64,000 nucleotides of DNA from Chitinophaga eiseniae (GCF_900167135.1 NZ_FUWZ01000002.1:1018651-1082650); one strand, 5' to 3'; numbered from the stretch's first letter, positions 44,574-52,979 are shown. Notes: generated from the letters alone by a model not told the origin. A program made the numbers and translations.

Positions 44574-45563
44574 ATGCAGTACAGAAAACTTGGAAAAACA
44601 GATGAATCAATATCAGCGATTGGACTGGGTTGCATGGGCATGTCCTTTGCCTATGGCCACGACGGTGATTTCAACGAGGAAGAGTCTCTGAAAACACTGG
44701 AACTGGCGCTGGACCTCGGCATCAATTTCTGGGATACCGCAGATATGTACGGGCAGGGCGCCAATGAAACCCTGCTTTCTAAAATACTGGCTACCAAAAG
44801 AGATAAGGTATTCCTCGCTACCAAATTCGGCTTCAGATACAGAGAAGATGGCTCCACCTATTTCGACGGCTCTCCCAAACACCTGAAACAGGCCGTGGAA
44901 GACAGCCTGAAAAGACTGAAAGTGGACGTGATCGACCTCTACTACGCGCACCGGGTGGATGAAAACGTGCCGATCGAAGAAACCGTGGGCGCTATGGCCG
45001 ACCTGGTAAAAGCCGGTAAAGTACGCTACCTCGGCCTCTCTGAAGCCAGCGCTGCTTCTATCAGGAAAGCATATGCCGTACATCCGATCGCCGCATTACA
45101 AAGCGAATATTCCCTGTTTACCAGAGATGTGGAAGGAGAAATTCTGAAAACCACCCGTGAACTGGGCATTTCGTTAGTGGCTTACAGCCCCCTGGGAAGA
45201 GGCATGGCCACCGGCGCTATCACAGACGCCGCTACGCTGGGAGCCAATGACTTCCGCAGAACGTTGCCCCGCTTCCAGGAAGGTAATTTTGAACAGAACC
45301 TGCAAACCGTGACTGCTTTGGAAAACTTCGCGAAAGAGAAGGGGATCACCTCCGCACAGCTCTCTCTCGCATGGCTGCTGGCTCAGGGAGAAGATATCGT
45401 ACCGATACCCGGCACCAAACGCAGGAAGTATTTACAGGAAAACGCTGCTGCCGCAGACGTTCAGCTGAACAGCGCTGACCTGGAAAAAATTAAAACCATC
45501 CTGAAAGACGGCGTTGCCGGCTCCAGGTACAGTGAGGGCGCACTGAAACTGGTAAACCGCTAG
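44574..45563 (+). CDS. aldo/keto reductase
   Basis: 329 residues, a complete NADPH-dependent (beta/alpha)8 oxidoreductase. The catalytic tetrad is present: D54, Y59 (DTADMYG), K84 (ATKFG) and H126 (YYAHRVD). The C-terminal cofactor segment is IPIPGTKR-like (VPIPGTKRRKYLQEN). The GCMGMS start region and Y-S-P-L-G-R-G-M motif resemble AKR13/YajO-type reductases that act on small aldehydes and ketones. The substrate is not known. It is probably activated by the upstream AraC regulator. Confidence 0.93.
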   Translation: MQYRKLGKTDESISAIGLGCMGMSFAYGHDGDFNEEESLKTLELALDLGINFWDTADMYGQGANETLLSKILATKRDKVFLATKFGFRYREDGSTYFDGSPKHLKQAVEDSLKRLKVDVIDLYYAHRVDENVPIEETVGAMADLVKAGKVRYLGLSEASAASIRKAYAVHPIAALQSEYSLFTRDVEGEILKTTRELGISLVAYSPLGRGMATGAITDAATLGANDFRRTLPRFQEGNFEQNLQTVTALENFAKEKGITSAQLSLAWLLAQGEDIVPIPGTKRRKYLQENAAAADVQLNSADLEKIKTILKDGVAGSRYSEGALKLVNR

Positions 45564-45570
45564 GCAAAGA

Positions 45571-45647
45571 TTTTTTGATTTACGATTTTTTGATTTCGGG
45601 GAGATGTCGGGCAAATTCTCAAAATCAAAAAATCGTAAATCAAAAAA
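45571..45647. terminator. long AT-rich palindrome between convergent genes
   Basis: Perfect 26-bp arms (45571-45596 and 45622-45647, each containing TTTTTTGATTTACGATTTTT or its complement) flank a 25-nt loop. U-runs occur on both strands, so it can end both the reductase gene and the SUI1 operon. The arm is internally repetitive (TTTTTTGATTT occurs twice). Confidence 0.8.
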
Positions 45648-45658
45648 TTTTGAAATCG

Positions 45659-45997
45659 TTATTTCGTTTTTTTATAGCCCCAGTCCTGCAACCATTTGAT
45701 CACTTTCTCTTTATAGTCGCCCTGGATCAGTATCTGACCGTCTTTTACGCTACCGCCGGTACCGCATTTTGTCTTCAGGTCTTTACCCAGTTTCTCCGCA
45801 TCTTCATCTTTTCCTATAAAACCATCTACCAGCGTTACTACCTTGCCGGCGCGTTGTTTGGTGTCTAGTTTCACCCTCAGCTGTTGTTCAGCAGGGGAGA
45901 GGGTTTCCTGTTCTTCGGTATGTTCCGGTTCAAAAGAAAAATTAGGATCGGTAGAGTATACGATCCCGTTGCCGGAGCTATTTTTTTTCTTTGTCAT
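45659..45997 (-). CDS. SUI1/eIF1-like translation factor (YciH family)
   Basis: 112 residues. After an acidic N-terminal tail the SUI1 fold covers about 40-112 (LRVKLDTKQRAGKVVTLVDGFIGKDEDAEKLGKDLKTKCGTGGSVKDGQILIQGDYKEKVIKWLQDWGY). The TKCGTGGSVKDG loop is the family hallmark. Bacterial members are thought to bind the small ribosomal subunit and check initiation. It is the last gene of the nadC / lipid kinase / SUI1 run, 18 bp after the kinase stop. Confidence 0.93.
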   Translation of the reverse strand: MTKKKNSSGNGIVYSTDPNFSFEPEHTEEQETLSPAEQQLRVKLDTKQRAGKVVTLVDGFIGKDEDAEKLGKDLKTKCGTGGSVKDGQILIQGDYKEKVIKWLQDWGYKKTK

Positions 45998-46015
45998 TGC
46001 ACAAAAGTTTAGCGG

Positions 46016-46897
46016 TTATTCATTCACGATTACCTTGATGGCGGCGGGTTTTACAGACAACCGCACCGAACCGTCACCGTTGATCGGTACAGCATCGCCA
46101 TCTACCTGCAGGTACTGCAGGGAAGTGCTGCGGATCGTGATTTCCTTTCCGGTGAAATGTTTAAGATAACGTGTTTTATCGATGTTACCCATCAGGGAAT
46201 GAAAGCTGACAGGCAGCAGATGATAAAAACGTACAGGCGGCATGATGCACAGGTCCAGTTGTCCGTCAAAGACGCTGGCGCCCGGCGCCAGTTTAAACTC
46301 ATACCCAAACTGGTTGCCGTTGGCGACGGTCAGCAGGAATGCTTTTTCATCGAGCTGACGGCCATCGATGCTGATGTGGTAGGCTTCCGGGTTGTAGCTG
46401 CTGAAGCTTTTGAGGACGAGTTTGGCGTAACCCGCCAGTCCCCTCTTCTTTGTATGTTTGAACTGCTCTGCAATGAGCGCATCGAAGCCAACGCCGGCGT
46501 TGCTGAGGAACAGGTGCTCATTGGCATAACCCACATCAATGGGGCGTTGTTTATTGTTCACGATAAGCCGCAGCGCCTTGTCTACGTCGAGCGGTATTTT
46601 GAGCGCGCGGGCAAGCCCGTTGCCACTGCCCAGCGGCAGGATGGCCATAGCGGTATTGCTGTCTACCAGGCCCCGGGCTATTTCATTGATAGATCCGTCG
46701 CCGCCCACGGCCACAACAGTATCCACTCCGTTTTTCACCGCTTCTCTGGCCAGGTCGGTGCCATGCCCCAGGTAAGCCAGATGGGTGATGCTCACCTCAA
46801 ACTGATTTGCCGGGAAATGCCTGCCGATAGCTCCCTCCAGTCGTTTTTCACGATCTGTGCCCGCTTTGCGGTTAATGATAAAAAGGATCTTCTTCAA
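46016..46897 (-). CDS. diacylglycerol/lipid kinase family protein
   Basis: 293 residues. It has the DAGK catalytic domain: nucleotide-binding VVAVGGDGSINEIARGLVDS (around 60-80), LPLGSGNGLARALKIP, and the later FLSNAGVGFDA and DGQLDLCIM motifs. YegS/DgkB/LCB5-like enzymes phosphorylate diacylglycerol, other lipids or undecaprenol-like carriers; which one cannot be told. The start is 10 bp after the nadC stop, so they are probably co-transcribed. Confidence 0.92.
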   Translation of the reverse strand: MKKILFIINRKAGTDREKRLEGAIGRHFPANQFEVSITHLAYLGHGTDLAREAVKNGVDTVVAVGGDGSINEIARGLVDSNTAMAILPLGSGNGLARALKIPLDVDKALRLIVNNKQRPIDVGYANEHLFLSNAGVGFDALIAEQFKHTKKRGLAGYAKLVLKSFSSYNPEAYHISIDGRQLDEKAFLLTVANGNQFGYEFKLAPGASVFDGQLDLCIMPPVRFYHLLPVSFHSLMGNIDKTRYLKHFTGKEITIRSTSLQYLQVDGDAVPINGDGSVRLSVKPAAIKVIVNE

Positions 46898-46907
46898 AAG
46901 AACTGTT

Positions 46908-47759
46908 TTAAGATATAATCGCTTTCAGACTCAGGTCCAGACTTACAGCATGATGAATGATGGCCCCTACAGAGATAAAATCCACACCAGTGGCTGCATA
47001 CGTCTGAATAGTGCTGAGGTTGATGCCGCCGGAAGCTTCTGTTTCCATCTTCCCGTTAATTAACGCCAAAGCAGCGGTAATTTGTTCAGGCGTGAAGTTG
47101 TCCAGCATGATCCGGTCTACCTGTCCTACTGCCAGCACCTCTTTTACATCGTCGAGGTTGCGGGTTTCGACTTCTATTTTCAGCGGCAGTTTCCGTTCTG
47201 CCAGGTAAGCCACTGTTTTATTGACCGCCGCAGTGATACCGCCGGCAAAATCAATGTGATTGTCTTTCAGCATCACCATATCATAGAGGCCCATGCGGTG
47301 ATTAACGCCACCGCCTATACGAACAGCTTCCTTTTCCAGCATACGGAAGTTGGGAGTGGTTTTGCGGGTATCGAGAATCCGGGTATGATAACCTTTCAGC
47401 AGTTCCACATATTGGTGGGTGAGCGTAGCGATGCCGCTCATGCGCTGCATACAGTTGAGCACCAGTCGTTCTCCCATCAGCAGGGTATGTACTGCCGCTT
47501 CGATTTCGAAAGCTGTTTCGCCGGCTGCCATCGTATCACCGTCTTTTTTGAAAGGGGTAAATACCGCGTGCATGTCCAGCCATTTAAAGATGGCTGCTGC
47601 CACTTCCATACCGGCGAGGATGCCGTTTTCCTTTATCTTCAATACCGCCTTTCCTTTGGCTGTAGGCGGAATGCAGGCCAGCGTGGAGTGGTCGCCATTT
47701 CCGATATCTTCTGCCAGGGCGCTTCTGATAAACGCGTTCAGCGCTGCTTCATCTAACAT
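46908..47759 (-). CDS. nadC: nicotinate-nucleotide pyrophosphorylase (carboxylating)
   Basis: 284 residues from the ATG at 47759, matching the normal family length. The 60-residue extension to 47939 is translated from a repeat and a terminator and was rejected. It converts quinolinate and PRPP to nicotinate mononucleotide in NAD synthesis. Seen: ALAEDIGNGDHST, the active-site TRKTTPNFRMLEKEAVRIGGGVNHRMGLYDMVMLKDNHI and EVETRNLDDV. It leads the run with a lipid kinase and a SUI1 gene. Confidence 0.96.
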   Translation of the reverse strand: MLDEAALNAFIRSALAEDIGNGDHSTLACIPPTAKGKAVLKIKENGILAGMEVAAAIFKWLDMHAVFTPFKKDGDTMAAGETAFEIEAAVHTLLMGERLVLNCMQRMSGIATLTHQYVELLKGYHTRILDTRKTTPNFRMLEKEAVRIGGGVNHRMGLYDMVMLKDNHIDFAGGITAAVNKTVAYLAERKLPLKIEVETRNLDDVKEVLAVGQVDRIMLDNFTPEQITAALALINGKMETEASGGINLSTIQTYAATGVDFISVGAIIHHAVSLDLSLKAIIS

Positions 47760-47765
47760 AGGTGC

Positions 47766-47885
47766 ATAATTTAATCTCGCAAAGCGAGCTAAGTAAGCAA
47801 AGTACGCAAAGCGGGAAGACCATGGTTTATGTTTTCCCAGAGAGCTTATTCTCTTTGCTCTCTTCTTTTCTCTGCGTGAAACCGG
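47766..47885. repeat. degenerate GCAAAG-type repeat upstream of nadC
   Basis: The stretch CGCAAAGCGAGCTAAG...GCAAAGTACGCAAAGCG and, 60 bp on, the inverted CTCTTTGCTCTC...TCTGCGTGAAACC use the same words as the palindrome at 50220-50366. Here the arms match poorly, suggesting an old copy. Confidence 0.5.
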
Positions 47886-47895
47886 TGCAAAAATA

Positions 47896-47926
47896 AAAAG
47901 TGCCCCGCAATTAATAGCGGAGCACC
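47896..47926 (-). terminator. terminator of the DUF4783 gene
   Basis: Stem 47900-47908 with 47917-47925 (one mismatch), 8-nt loop, followed on the minus strand by TTTTTATTTTTG. Confidence 0.75.
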
Positions 47927-47958
47927 CAGGCCTTTTCAATTAATTTATGTGGTCAATT

Positions 47959-48369
47959 TTACTTATTCTCAAATCTTAGCTCGTTGAGGACCATGGACCC
48001 TCCTTTTTTCTGCAGGAAGAACGAAAGGCGGTAATTCCCTCCGCTGGTGCTCAGATTACCAATACCGAACTTAGAGGCTTCGCCTCCCTGGTGTACCAGT
48101 TCAAAGGATTTCACCTGGTTCTTCGAGAAGAAATCCTTCAGGATGATCTCCGCCTGTGCTTTACTGTAAGCATTCGCTTTACCACTGATATTAATTTCGA
48201 CATTGTTGTCCAGGTAACGGGATAAGCTGTTTACGTCGCCTTGTTTGATAGCACCTACCACATCTTCAAACGGTCCGGCCACCAGCATCTCCTCTGAACG
48301 TGCCGCCAGTGCAAATGCTGAAATAATTCCTCCCAACAACACCATCAGCACAATCAATAGCTTCTTCAT
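47959..48369 (-). CDS. DUF4783 exported protein
   Basis: 136 residues. The signal peptide (about 1-23) is followed by a single small domain that fits DUF4783, an NTF2-like fold found in Bacteroidota: PFEDVVGAIKQGDVNSLSRYLDNNVEINISGKANAYSKAQAEIILKDFF and GNYRLSFFLQKKGGSMVLNELRFENK. Function unknown; expected in the periplasm. It stands alone with its own terminator, divergent from gpmI. Confidence 0.9.
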   Translation of the reverse strand: MKKLLIVLMVLLGGIISAFALAARSEEMLVAGPFEDVVGAIKQGDVNSLSRYLDNNVEINISGKANAYSKAQAEIILKDFFSKNQVKSFELVHQGGEASKFGIGNLSTSGGNYRLSFFLQKKGGSMVLNELRFENK

Positions 48370-48676
48370 TGTCAGTTTTTTTATTAGAAAGTAACTTAAT
48401 CAACACAAATTAAATGCGAAAACTATGCCAAACACGTTGTATTTCAATAAAATCACACCATCGTGGTAGCAATGAACACGTAAATAATAAGACAAAAATA
48501 ATATGCAAATTAATTCGAATAACTGATTATCAAAATGCGAGATGACTGACCCTGGCATTCATAATTTTTGGATTAGCCTTATTTTTGTAAAATATTTAGA
48601 AAGTATTCAGCTGCATTATAAGTACTTTCACCTCCCGAGTTGAAATCATAAAACATTAACCTTAACCAGACAGGAT
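48370..48676. other. divergent intergenic region, DUF4783 gene / gpmI
   Basis: 307 bp, AT-rich, without a gene. It includes the gpmI -7 candidate. No hairpin with a T-run or RNA gene was seen. Confidence 0.4.
48580..48587 (+). promoter_or_regulatory. -7 element for gpmI
   Basis: TATTTTTG matches TAnnTTTG and would give a leader of about 80 nt. The region 19 bp upstream (ATTC) is a weak -33. Confidence 0.4.
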
Positions 48677-50200
48677 ATGGAAAAGAAAAGAGCCATTCTC
48701 GTAATTATGGATGGATGGGGCGAAGGTAAAGTGCCTGCCGCTGACGCCATTGCACAAGCACAGACTCCCTTTGTTAGCAGCCTATATAACAAATACCCCC
48801 ACAGCAACCTCGTTACCTGCGGAGAAGCGGTAGGCTTGCCGGACGGCCAGATGGGCAATTCCGAAGTAGGTCACCTCAACATCGGCGCCGGCAGGATCGT
48901 ATACCAGGAACTGCAACGAATCAACGTAGCCGCCCGCGACGGTGAACTGGCCGCTAATCCCGTTCTGCTGGACACCCTGGCGCACGCCAAAAACAACAAC
49001 AAAGCCCTCCACCTCATCGGGCTGGTGAGCAACGGCGGCGTACACTCGCATATCGAACACCTGAAAACACTGACTTCCATCGCCAAAGCCCAGGGACTGG
49101 AAAAAGTATATATCCACGCCTTCACCGACGGCCGTGATACCGACCCGAAAAGCGGACTGGGCTTCCTGGAAGACCTGCAGGCCCACCTGCAGCAGTCAAC
49201 CGGCAAAATAGCCTCCGTCACCGGCCGCTACTACGCAATGGACAGGGACAAACGCTGGGAACGCGTGAAACTGGCCTACGATGCGCTGGTAAACGGTACC
49301 GGCACCGGCACACACGACCTGTTCACCGCCATCAAAGCCTCCTACGCAGAAGGCGTCACCGACGAATTCATCAAGCCGATCATCGTACAGGACGAAGCCG
49401 GCACGCCCCTCGCCACCATCCGGGACGGCGACGCCGTACTGTGCTTCAACTTCCGCACGGACCGCTGCCGCGAAATCACCCAGGTGCTCACACAGGAAGC
49501 GTTCCCGGATTTCGGGATGAAGCCGCTGCAGGTATACTACACCACCATGACGGAATACGATAAAACCTATAAAAACGTACATGTCATCTTCGAAAACGAT
49601 AACCTGAACATGACCCTCGGCGAAGTACTGGCGAAAGACGGTTATACACAGGTACGTATCGCAGAAACCGAAAAATACCCGCACGTTTCCTTCTTCTTCT
49701 CCGGCGGACGGGAAAAAGAGTTTGACGGCGAACGCAGGATCATGATACCATCCCCCAAAGTGGCCACCTACGACCTGCAACCGGAAATGAGCGCCAACGA
49801 AGTAACAGACGCCATCGTTCCGGTACTGCAGGAAAAATCAGCCGATTTTATCGCCCTCAACTTCGCCAATGCGGACATGGTGGGCCATACCGGCGTATTC
49901 TCCGCTGCCGTAAAAGCCGTGGAAACAGTAGACCACTGCGTCAGCAGGGTAGTAGCCGCCGCACTGGCCAGCAACTACACCGTATTCCTAACCGCCGACC
50001 ACGGCAACGCTGACTATATGGTCAACGAAGACGGCACCCCCAACACCGCCCATACCCTCAATCTCGTTCCTTTCTTCATTATCAGCAACGACTTCCAGGG
50101 TAAAGTGAAAGATGGTAAACTCGGCGACATCGCCCCCACCATTCTGCACTTCATGGGCCTGGCCGCTCCGAAGGAAATGACCGGCAACCTCCTGGTATAG
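48677..50200 (+). CDS. gpmI: 2,3-bisphosphoglycerate-independent phosphoglycerate mutase
   Basis: 507 residues, the full iPGM length. It interconverts 3- and 2-phosphoglycerate in glycolysis, using two Mn ions. Seen: metal ligand D12 (IMDGWGEG), nucleophile S62 (MGNSEVGHLNIGAG), FTDGRDTDP, FNFRTDRCREI, NFANADMVGHTG and TADHGNADYM. A 28-bp perfect hairpin lies 70 bp downstream. Confidence 0.97.
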   Translation: MEKKRAILVIMDGWGEGKVPAADAIAQAQTPFVSSLYNKYPHSNLVTCGEAVGLPDGQMGNSEVGHLNIGAGRIVYQELQRINVAARDGELAANPVLLDTLAHAKNNNKALHLIGLVSNGGVHSHIEHLKTLTSIAKAQGLEKVYIHAFTDGRDTDPKSGLGFLEDLQAHLQQSTGKIASVTGRYYAMDRDKRWERVKLAYDALVNGTGTGTHDLFTAIKASYAEGVTDEFIKPIIVQDEAGTPLATIRDGDAVLCFNFRTDRCREITQVLTQEAFPDFGMKPLQVYYTTMTEYDKTYKNVHVIFENDNLNMTLGEVLAKDGYTQVRIAETEKYPHVSFFFSGGREKEFDGERRIMIPSPKVATYDLQPEMSANEVTDAIVPVLQEKSADFIALNFANADMVGHTGVFSAAVKAVETVDHCVSRVVAAALASNYTVFLTADHGNADYMVNEDGTPNTAHTLNLVPFFIISNDFQGKVKDGKLGDIAPTILHFMGLAAPKEMTGNLLV

Positions 50201-50219
50201 CACTCGCAGGCTCGCTGGG

Positions 50220-50366
50220 TTTCACGCAAGGACGCCAAGCAGCAAAGGCGCTAAGTCTTTTTTAAGATAAATGAGAAAACAAAGGGCGATTATCAAAATT
50301 TGATAATCGCCCTTTGTTTTCTCATTATTTCTTAGCGTCTTTGCTGCTTGGCGCCTTTGCGTGAAA
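50220..50366. repeat. nested palindromic repeat element
   Basis: Outer arms 50220-50255 and 50331-50366 are inverted 36-bp copies with three mismatches, starting TTTCACGCAA. Between them sits a perfect 28-bp hairpin. The element has no coding content. It resembles a MITE-like or REP-like intergenic repeat. Confidence 0.75.
50270..50326. terminator. perfect 28-bp hairpin behind gpmI
   Basis: Arms 50270-50297 and 50299-50326 (containing AACAAAGGGCGATTATCAAA) pair perfectly around one base, with U-rich ends. It can terminate gpmI and forms the centre of the nested repeat. Confidence 0.8.
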
Positions 50367-50518
50367 AGCTGCTTAGCGCGCTGTGTGAAAAAATATTTTC
50401 AGCGTGTGTAACTTTTCATTAATCCCTCCCGTTTAACTATCACCATTCTGCTTTTTTCTCAGTCCGAAAGACTGATATTCATATTTTTAGTGCTCTCGAC
50501 AGATTTGCTCATGCATCG

Positions 50519-50546
50519 ATGCGCCGTTTTTACGGCGCATTTTTTC
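50519..50546 (+). terminator. isolated intrinsic terminator
   Basis: Perfect stem ATGCGCCGT (50519-50527) with ACGGCGCAT (50532-50540), 4-nt loop and T-run. No ORF ends before it: gpmI ended 318 bp upstream with its own hairpin. It may end a small RNA or a leader. Confidence 0.8.
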
Positions 50547-50572
50547 TGGCCCGTATTTAAGTACTAATTTTG
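50542..50572 (+). promoter_or_regulatory. promoter of the small lipoprotein / uvrC operon
   Basis: TTTT (50542-50545), a 19-bp spacer and TAATTTTG (50565-50572). The box ends 4 bp before the ATG, so the transcript would start at or very near the start codon. Confidence 0.45.
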
Positions 50573-50576
50573 CCGT

Positions 50577-51164
50577 ATGAGACATTACCGCTACATGACG
50601 GTACTATTAACCATATTCGGTTTTATAGCCTGCCATCAGGATAACAATACAACAGGAAAAACAACGGCCGGAGCCAAATTTGAGCCACTACCAGCCTACT
50701 TCAACGGAGAACGGGAACATATCCGCGCAGGTGGCTTCAGCCTGCACAAGATAATCACCCTCAACGGCGTAAGCGATACGGCCACCGTCAACGGCACCGA
50801 CAGCACTGCCGTCAGAGACCTGCTGAAACCATTCGCTGATATCGACCTGAATAAACCCTCCCTGCGGGACCAATACGATACCTCCAGCCTGTATGATCCT
50901 TTCTCCGGCAGGAAATCAGTAATTTATAAGTCGAAAGGCAAACAAACTTTCCCTTCCGAAATCACGATGGAACTGGATAAAAACGGGACCATACAACAGG
51001 TAAATATCCATAGCTATACGGTCAATATGGTATACGAGTTCAGGCAGGACCTGTTATACCAGCGAAACAAAAATATCCGTATCGCCACCTACCAGAAAAT
51101 AGCCTTTCTGTCACCGAAGGAGATTGAAGTCAATGTAACAGTCACACCCAAAACCAGGATGTAA
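50577..51164 (+). CDS. small lipoprotein of unknown function
   Basis: 195 residues. The basic start MRHYRY, a hydrophobic stretch and the lipobox FIAC (C19) predict a lipoprotein. The mature part has a low-complexity linker to about 35, then a mixed alpha/beta domain (HIRAGGFSLHKIITLNGVSDTATVNG; ITMELDKNGTIQQVNIHSYTVNMVYEFRQDLLY). I do not recognise a family. The stop lies 3 bp before the uvrC ATG, so the two are almost surely co-transcribed, although no functional link to DNA repair is apparent. Confidence 0.8.
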   Translation: MRHYRYMTVLLTIFGFIACHQDNNTTGKTTAGAKFEPLPAYFNGEREHIRAGGFSLHKIITLNGVSDTATVNGTDSTAVRDLLKPFADIDLNKPSLRDQYDTSSLYDPFSGRKSVIYKSKGKQTFPSEITMELDKNGTIQQVNIHSYTVNMVYEFRQDLLYQRNKNIRIATYQKIAFLSPKEIEVNVTVTPKTRM

Positions 51165-51167
51165 CAC

Positions 51168-52979
51168 ATGACAGCAGCAGAATTTCAGCAAATTTCACAT
51201 ACCATACCACTTGATCCCGGTATCTACAAATATTACGACAAGGACGGCACACTGCTCTATGTAGGTAAAGCAAAGAGCCTGCGCAAAAGAGTAAGTTCCT
51301 ATTTCGTTAAATATCACGATAACTTTAAGACACGTAAACTGGTGGAACACATCCACCACATTGAGTTTACCATCGTTAATTCCGAGCAGGACGCCTTCCT
51401 GCTGGAGAACTCCCTGATCAAACAGTTCCAGCCCCGGTACAACATCAACCTGAAAGACGATAAAACGTATCCTTATATCGTCATCAAACACGAACCATTC
51501 CCGAGGGTGTTCTTTACCCGCAACGTGATTAAAGACGGATCGGACTATCTGGGACCGTTTACCTCCGTGGGCCGCGTCCGGGAAATACTGGAAGTGATCC
51601 GCTACAATATTCCGCTGCGCACCTGTAATCTCAACCTCAGCGATCAGAATATTAAAAAGGGCAAGTTCAAAGTGTGCCTTGAATATCACCTGGGCAACTG
51701 CAAAGGTCCCTGCGAGGGACTACAGACGGAAGAAGACTACCGGGAAGGCCTGGCGCAGGTGAAGAACGTGTTGAAAGGTAACCTGTCGCCCGTGGTAAAC
51801 CTTTTCAAGGAACAAATGCAGCAATATGCTGCCGCCATGGAGTTTGAAAAAGCGGAGATCATGCGCAAGAAAATCTCCAGCCTGGAAGACTATTCCGCCA
51901 AATCTACCGTGGTCAATACACGTATGGGCAACGTGGACGTGTTCTCCATCATCAGCGACGGCAACCATGCCTACGTCAATTATCTGCGTATTCTCAACGG
52001 CACCATCTCAGATACCAAGACAGTGACCCTCGAAAAACAGCTCGAAGAAGGAGATGAAGAAGTGCTCAGTTACGCCATCGCCTACCTGCGGGACGTATTT
52101 AAAAGCATCACGCCTGAAATCGTAGTGCCCTTCCCGTTGGAATACCCTGAGAGCGACGTCACCATCACCGTTCCCAAAGGAGGAGATAAAAAGAAACTGC
52201 TGGAACTGTCGGAGAAAAACGTGAATTATTTCAAGGAAGAATTATACCGGAAGAAAATACTGCACCTCGAAGGCAAGAGCGATATGGAACGGAAGCAGGT
52301 GCTCTACCAGCTGCAGGCCGACCTTGAGCTACCACTGCTGCCGGAACACATCGAATGTTTCGATAACTCCAACTTCCAGGGCGCTTACCCTGTGTCTGCC
52401 TGCGTAGTATTTAAAGACGGCGTAGCCTCCAAAAAGGACTATCGCCATTTCAATATCAAAACAGTGGAAGGTATCAACGATTTCGCTTCCATGAAAGAAG
52501 TCGTATACCGGCGTTACTCCCGCCTGCTGGCTGAGCAGCAGCCACTGCCGCAGCTCGTTATCATCGATGGTGGTAAAGGGCAGCTGGGATCAGCCATGGA
52601 AAGCATCCGTGCGCTGGACCTTATTGGCAGCATGACGGTCGTTGGCCTCGCCAAAAACGAGGAAGAAATCTTCTTCCCGGGCGACTCAGAAAGTATCAAA
52701 CTGCCGTTCAACAGCGAAAGCCTGAAGCTGATACGCCGCGTGCGTGACGAGGTACACCGCTTCGGCATCACTTTCCACCGTCAGAAACGCAGCAAGGGCA
52801 CGTTTAAAAATGAACTGGAAACCATTAAGGGAATCGGCGAACAGACCGCCACGCAGCTATTGAAAACATTCCGCTCTGTCGCCAAAATAAAACTGCTTTC
52901 AGAAGAAGACCTCACACAGGAAATTGGCAGCGCCAAAGCCAAACTGGTATGGGAGCATTTCCATAAGAGCCAGGGCTAG
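51168..52979 (+). CDS. uvrC: excinuclease ABC subunit C
   Basis: 603 residues, full length. It makes both incisions around bulky DNA lesions in nucleotide excision repair with UvrA and UvrB. Seen: N-terminal GIY-YIG nuclease (GIY 18-20, YVG 31-33, LRKR), a cysteine cluster (CNLNLS...CLEYHLGNCKGPC) as in iron-sulfur UvrC proteins, the UVR motif (AMEFEKAEIMRKKISSLEDYS), the RNase H-like C-terminal nuclease (ECFDNSNFQG, VIIDGGKGQLG) and a helix-hairpin-helix end (ETIKGIGEQTATQLL). Its stop shares the CTAG with the convergent DinB-like gene. Confidence 0.97.
   Translation: MTAAEFQQISHTIPLDPGIYKYYDKDGTLLYVGKAKSLRKRVSSYFVKYHDNFKTRKLVEHIHHIEFTIVNSEQDAFLLENSLIKQFQPRYNINLKDDKTYPYIVIKHEPFPRVFFTRNVIKDGSDYLGPFTSVGRVREILEVIRYNIPLRTCNLNLSDQNIKKGKFKVCLEYHLGNCKGPCEGLQTEEDYREGLAQVKNVLKGNLSPVVNLFKEQMQQYAAAMEFEKAEIMRKKISSLEDYSAKSTVVNTRMGNVDVFSIISDGNHAYVNYLRILNGTISDTKTVTLEKQLEEGDEEVLSYAIAYLRDVFKSITPEIVVPFPLEYPESDVTITVPKGGDKKKLLELSEKNVNYFKEELYRKKILHLEGKSDMERKQVLYQLQADLELPLLPEHIECFDNSNFQGAYPVSACVVFKDGVASKKDYRHFNIKTVEGINDFASMKEVVYRRYSRLLAEQQPLPQLVIIDGGKGQLGSAMESIRALDLIGSMTVVGLAKNEEEIFFPGDSESIKLPFNSESLKLIRRVRDEVHRFGITFHRQKRSKGTFKNELETIKGIGEQTATQLLKTFRSVAKIKLLSEEDLTQEIGSAKAKLVWEHFHKSQG

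Noticed and set aside
47760..47939. 60-residue N-terminal extension of NadC
   Set aside because: Translated from a repeat and a terminator hairpin. The family start MLDEAALNAFIRSALAEDIG is at 47759.
50220..50366. CRISPR array
   Set aside because: Repeats here are one inverted pair, not regularly spaced direct repeats. No cas genes occur in the window.
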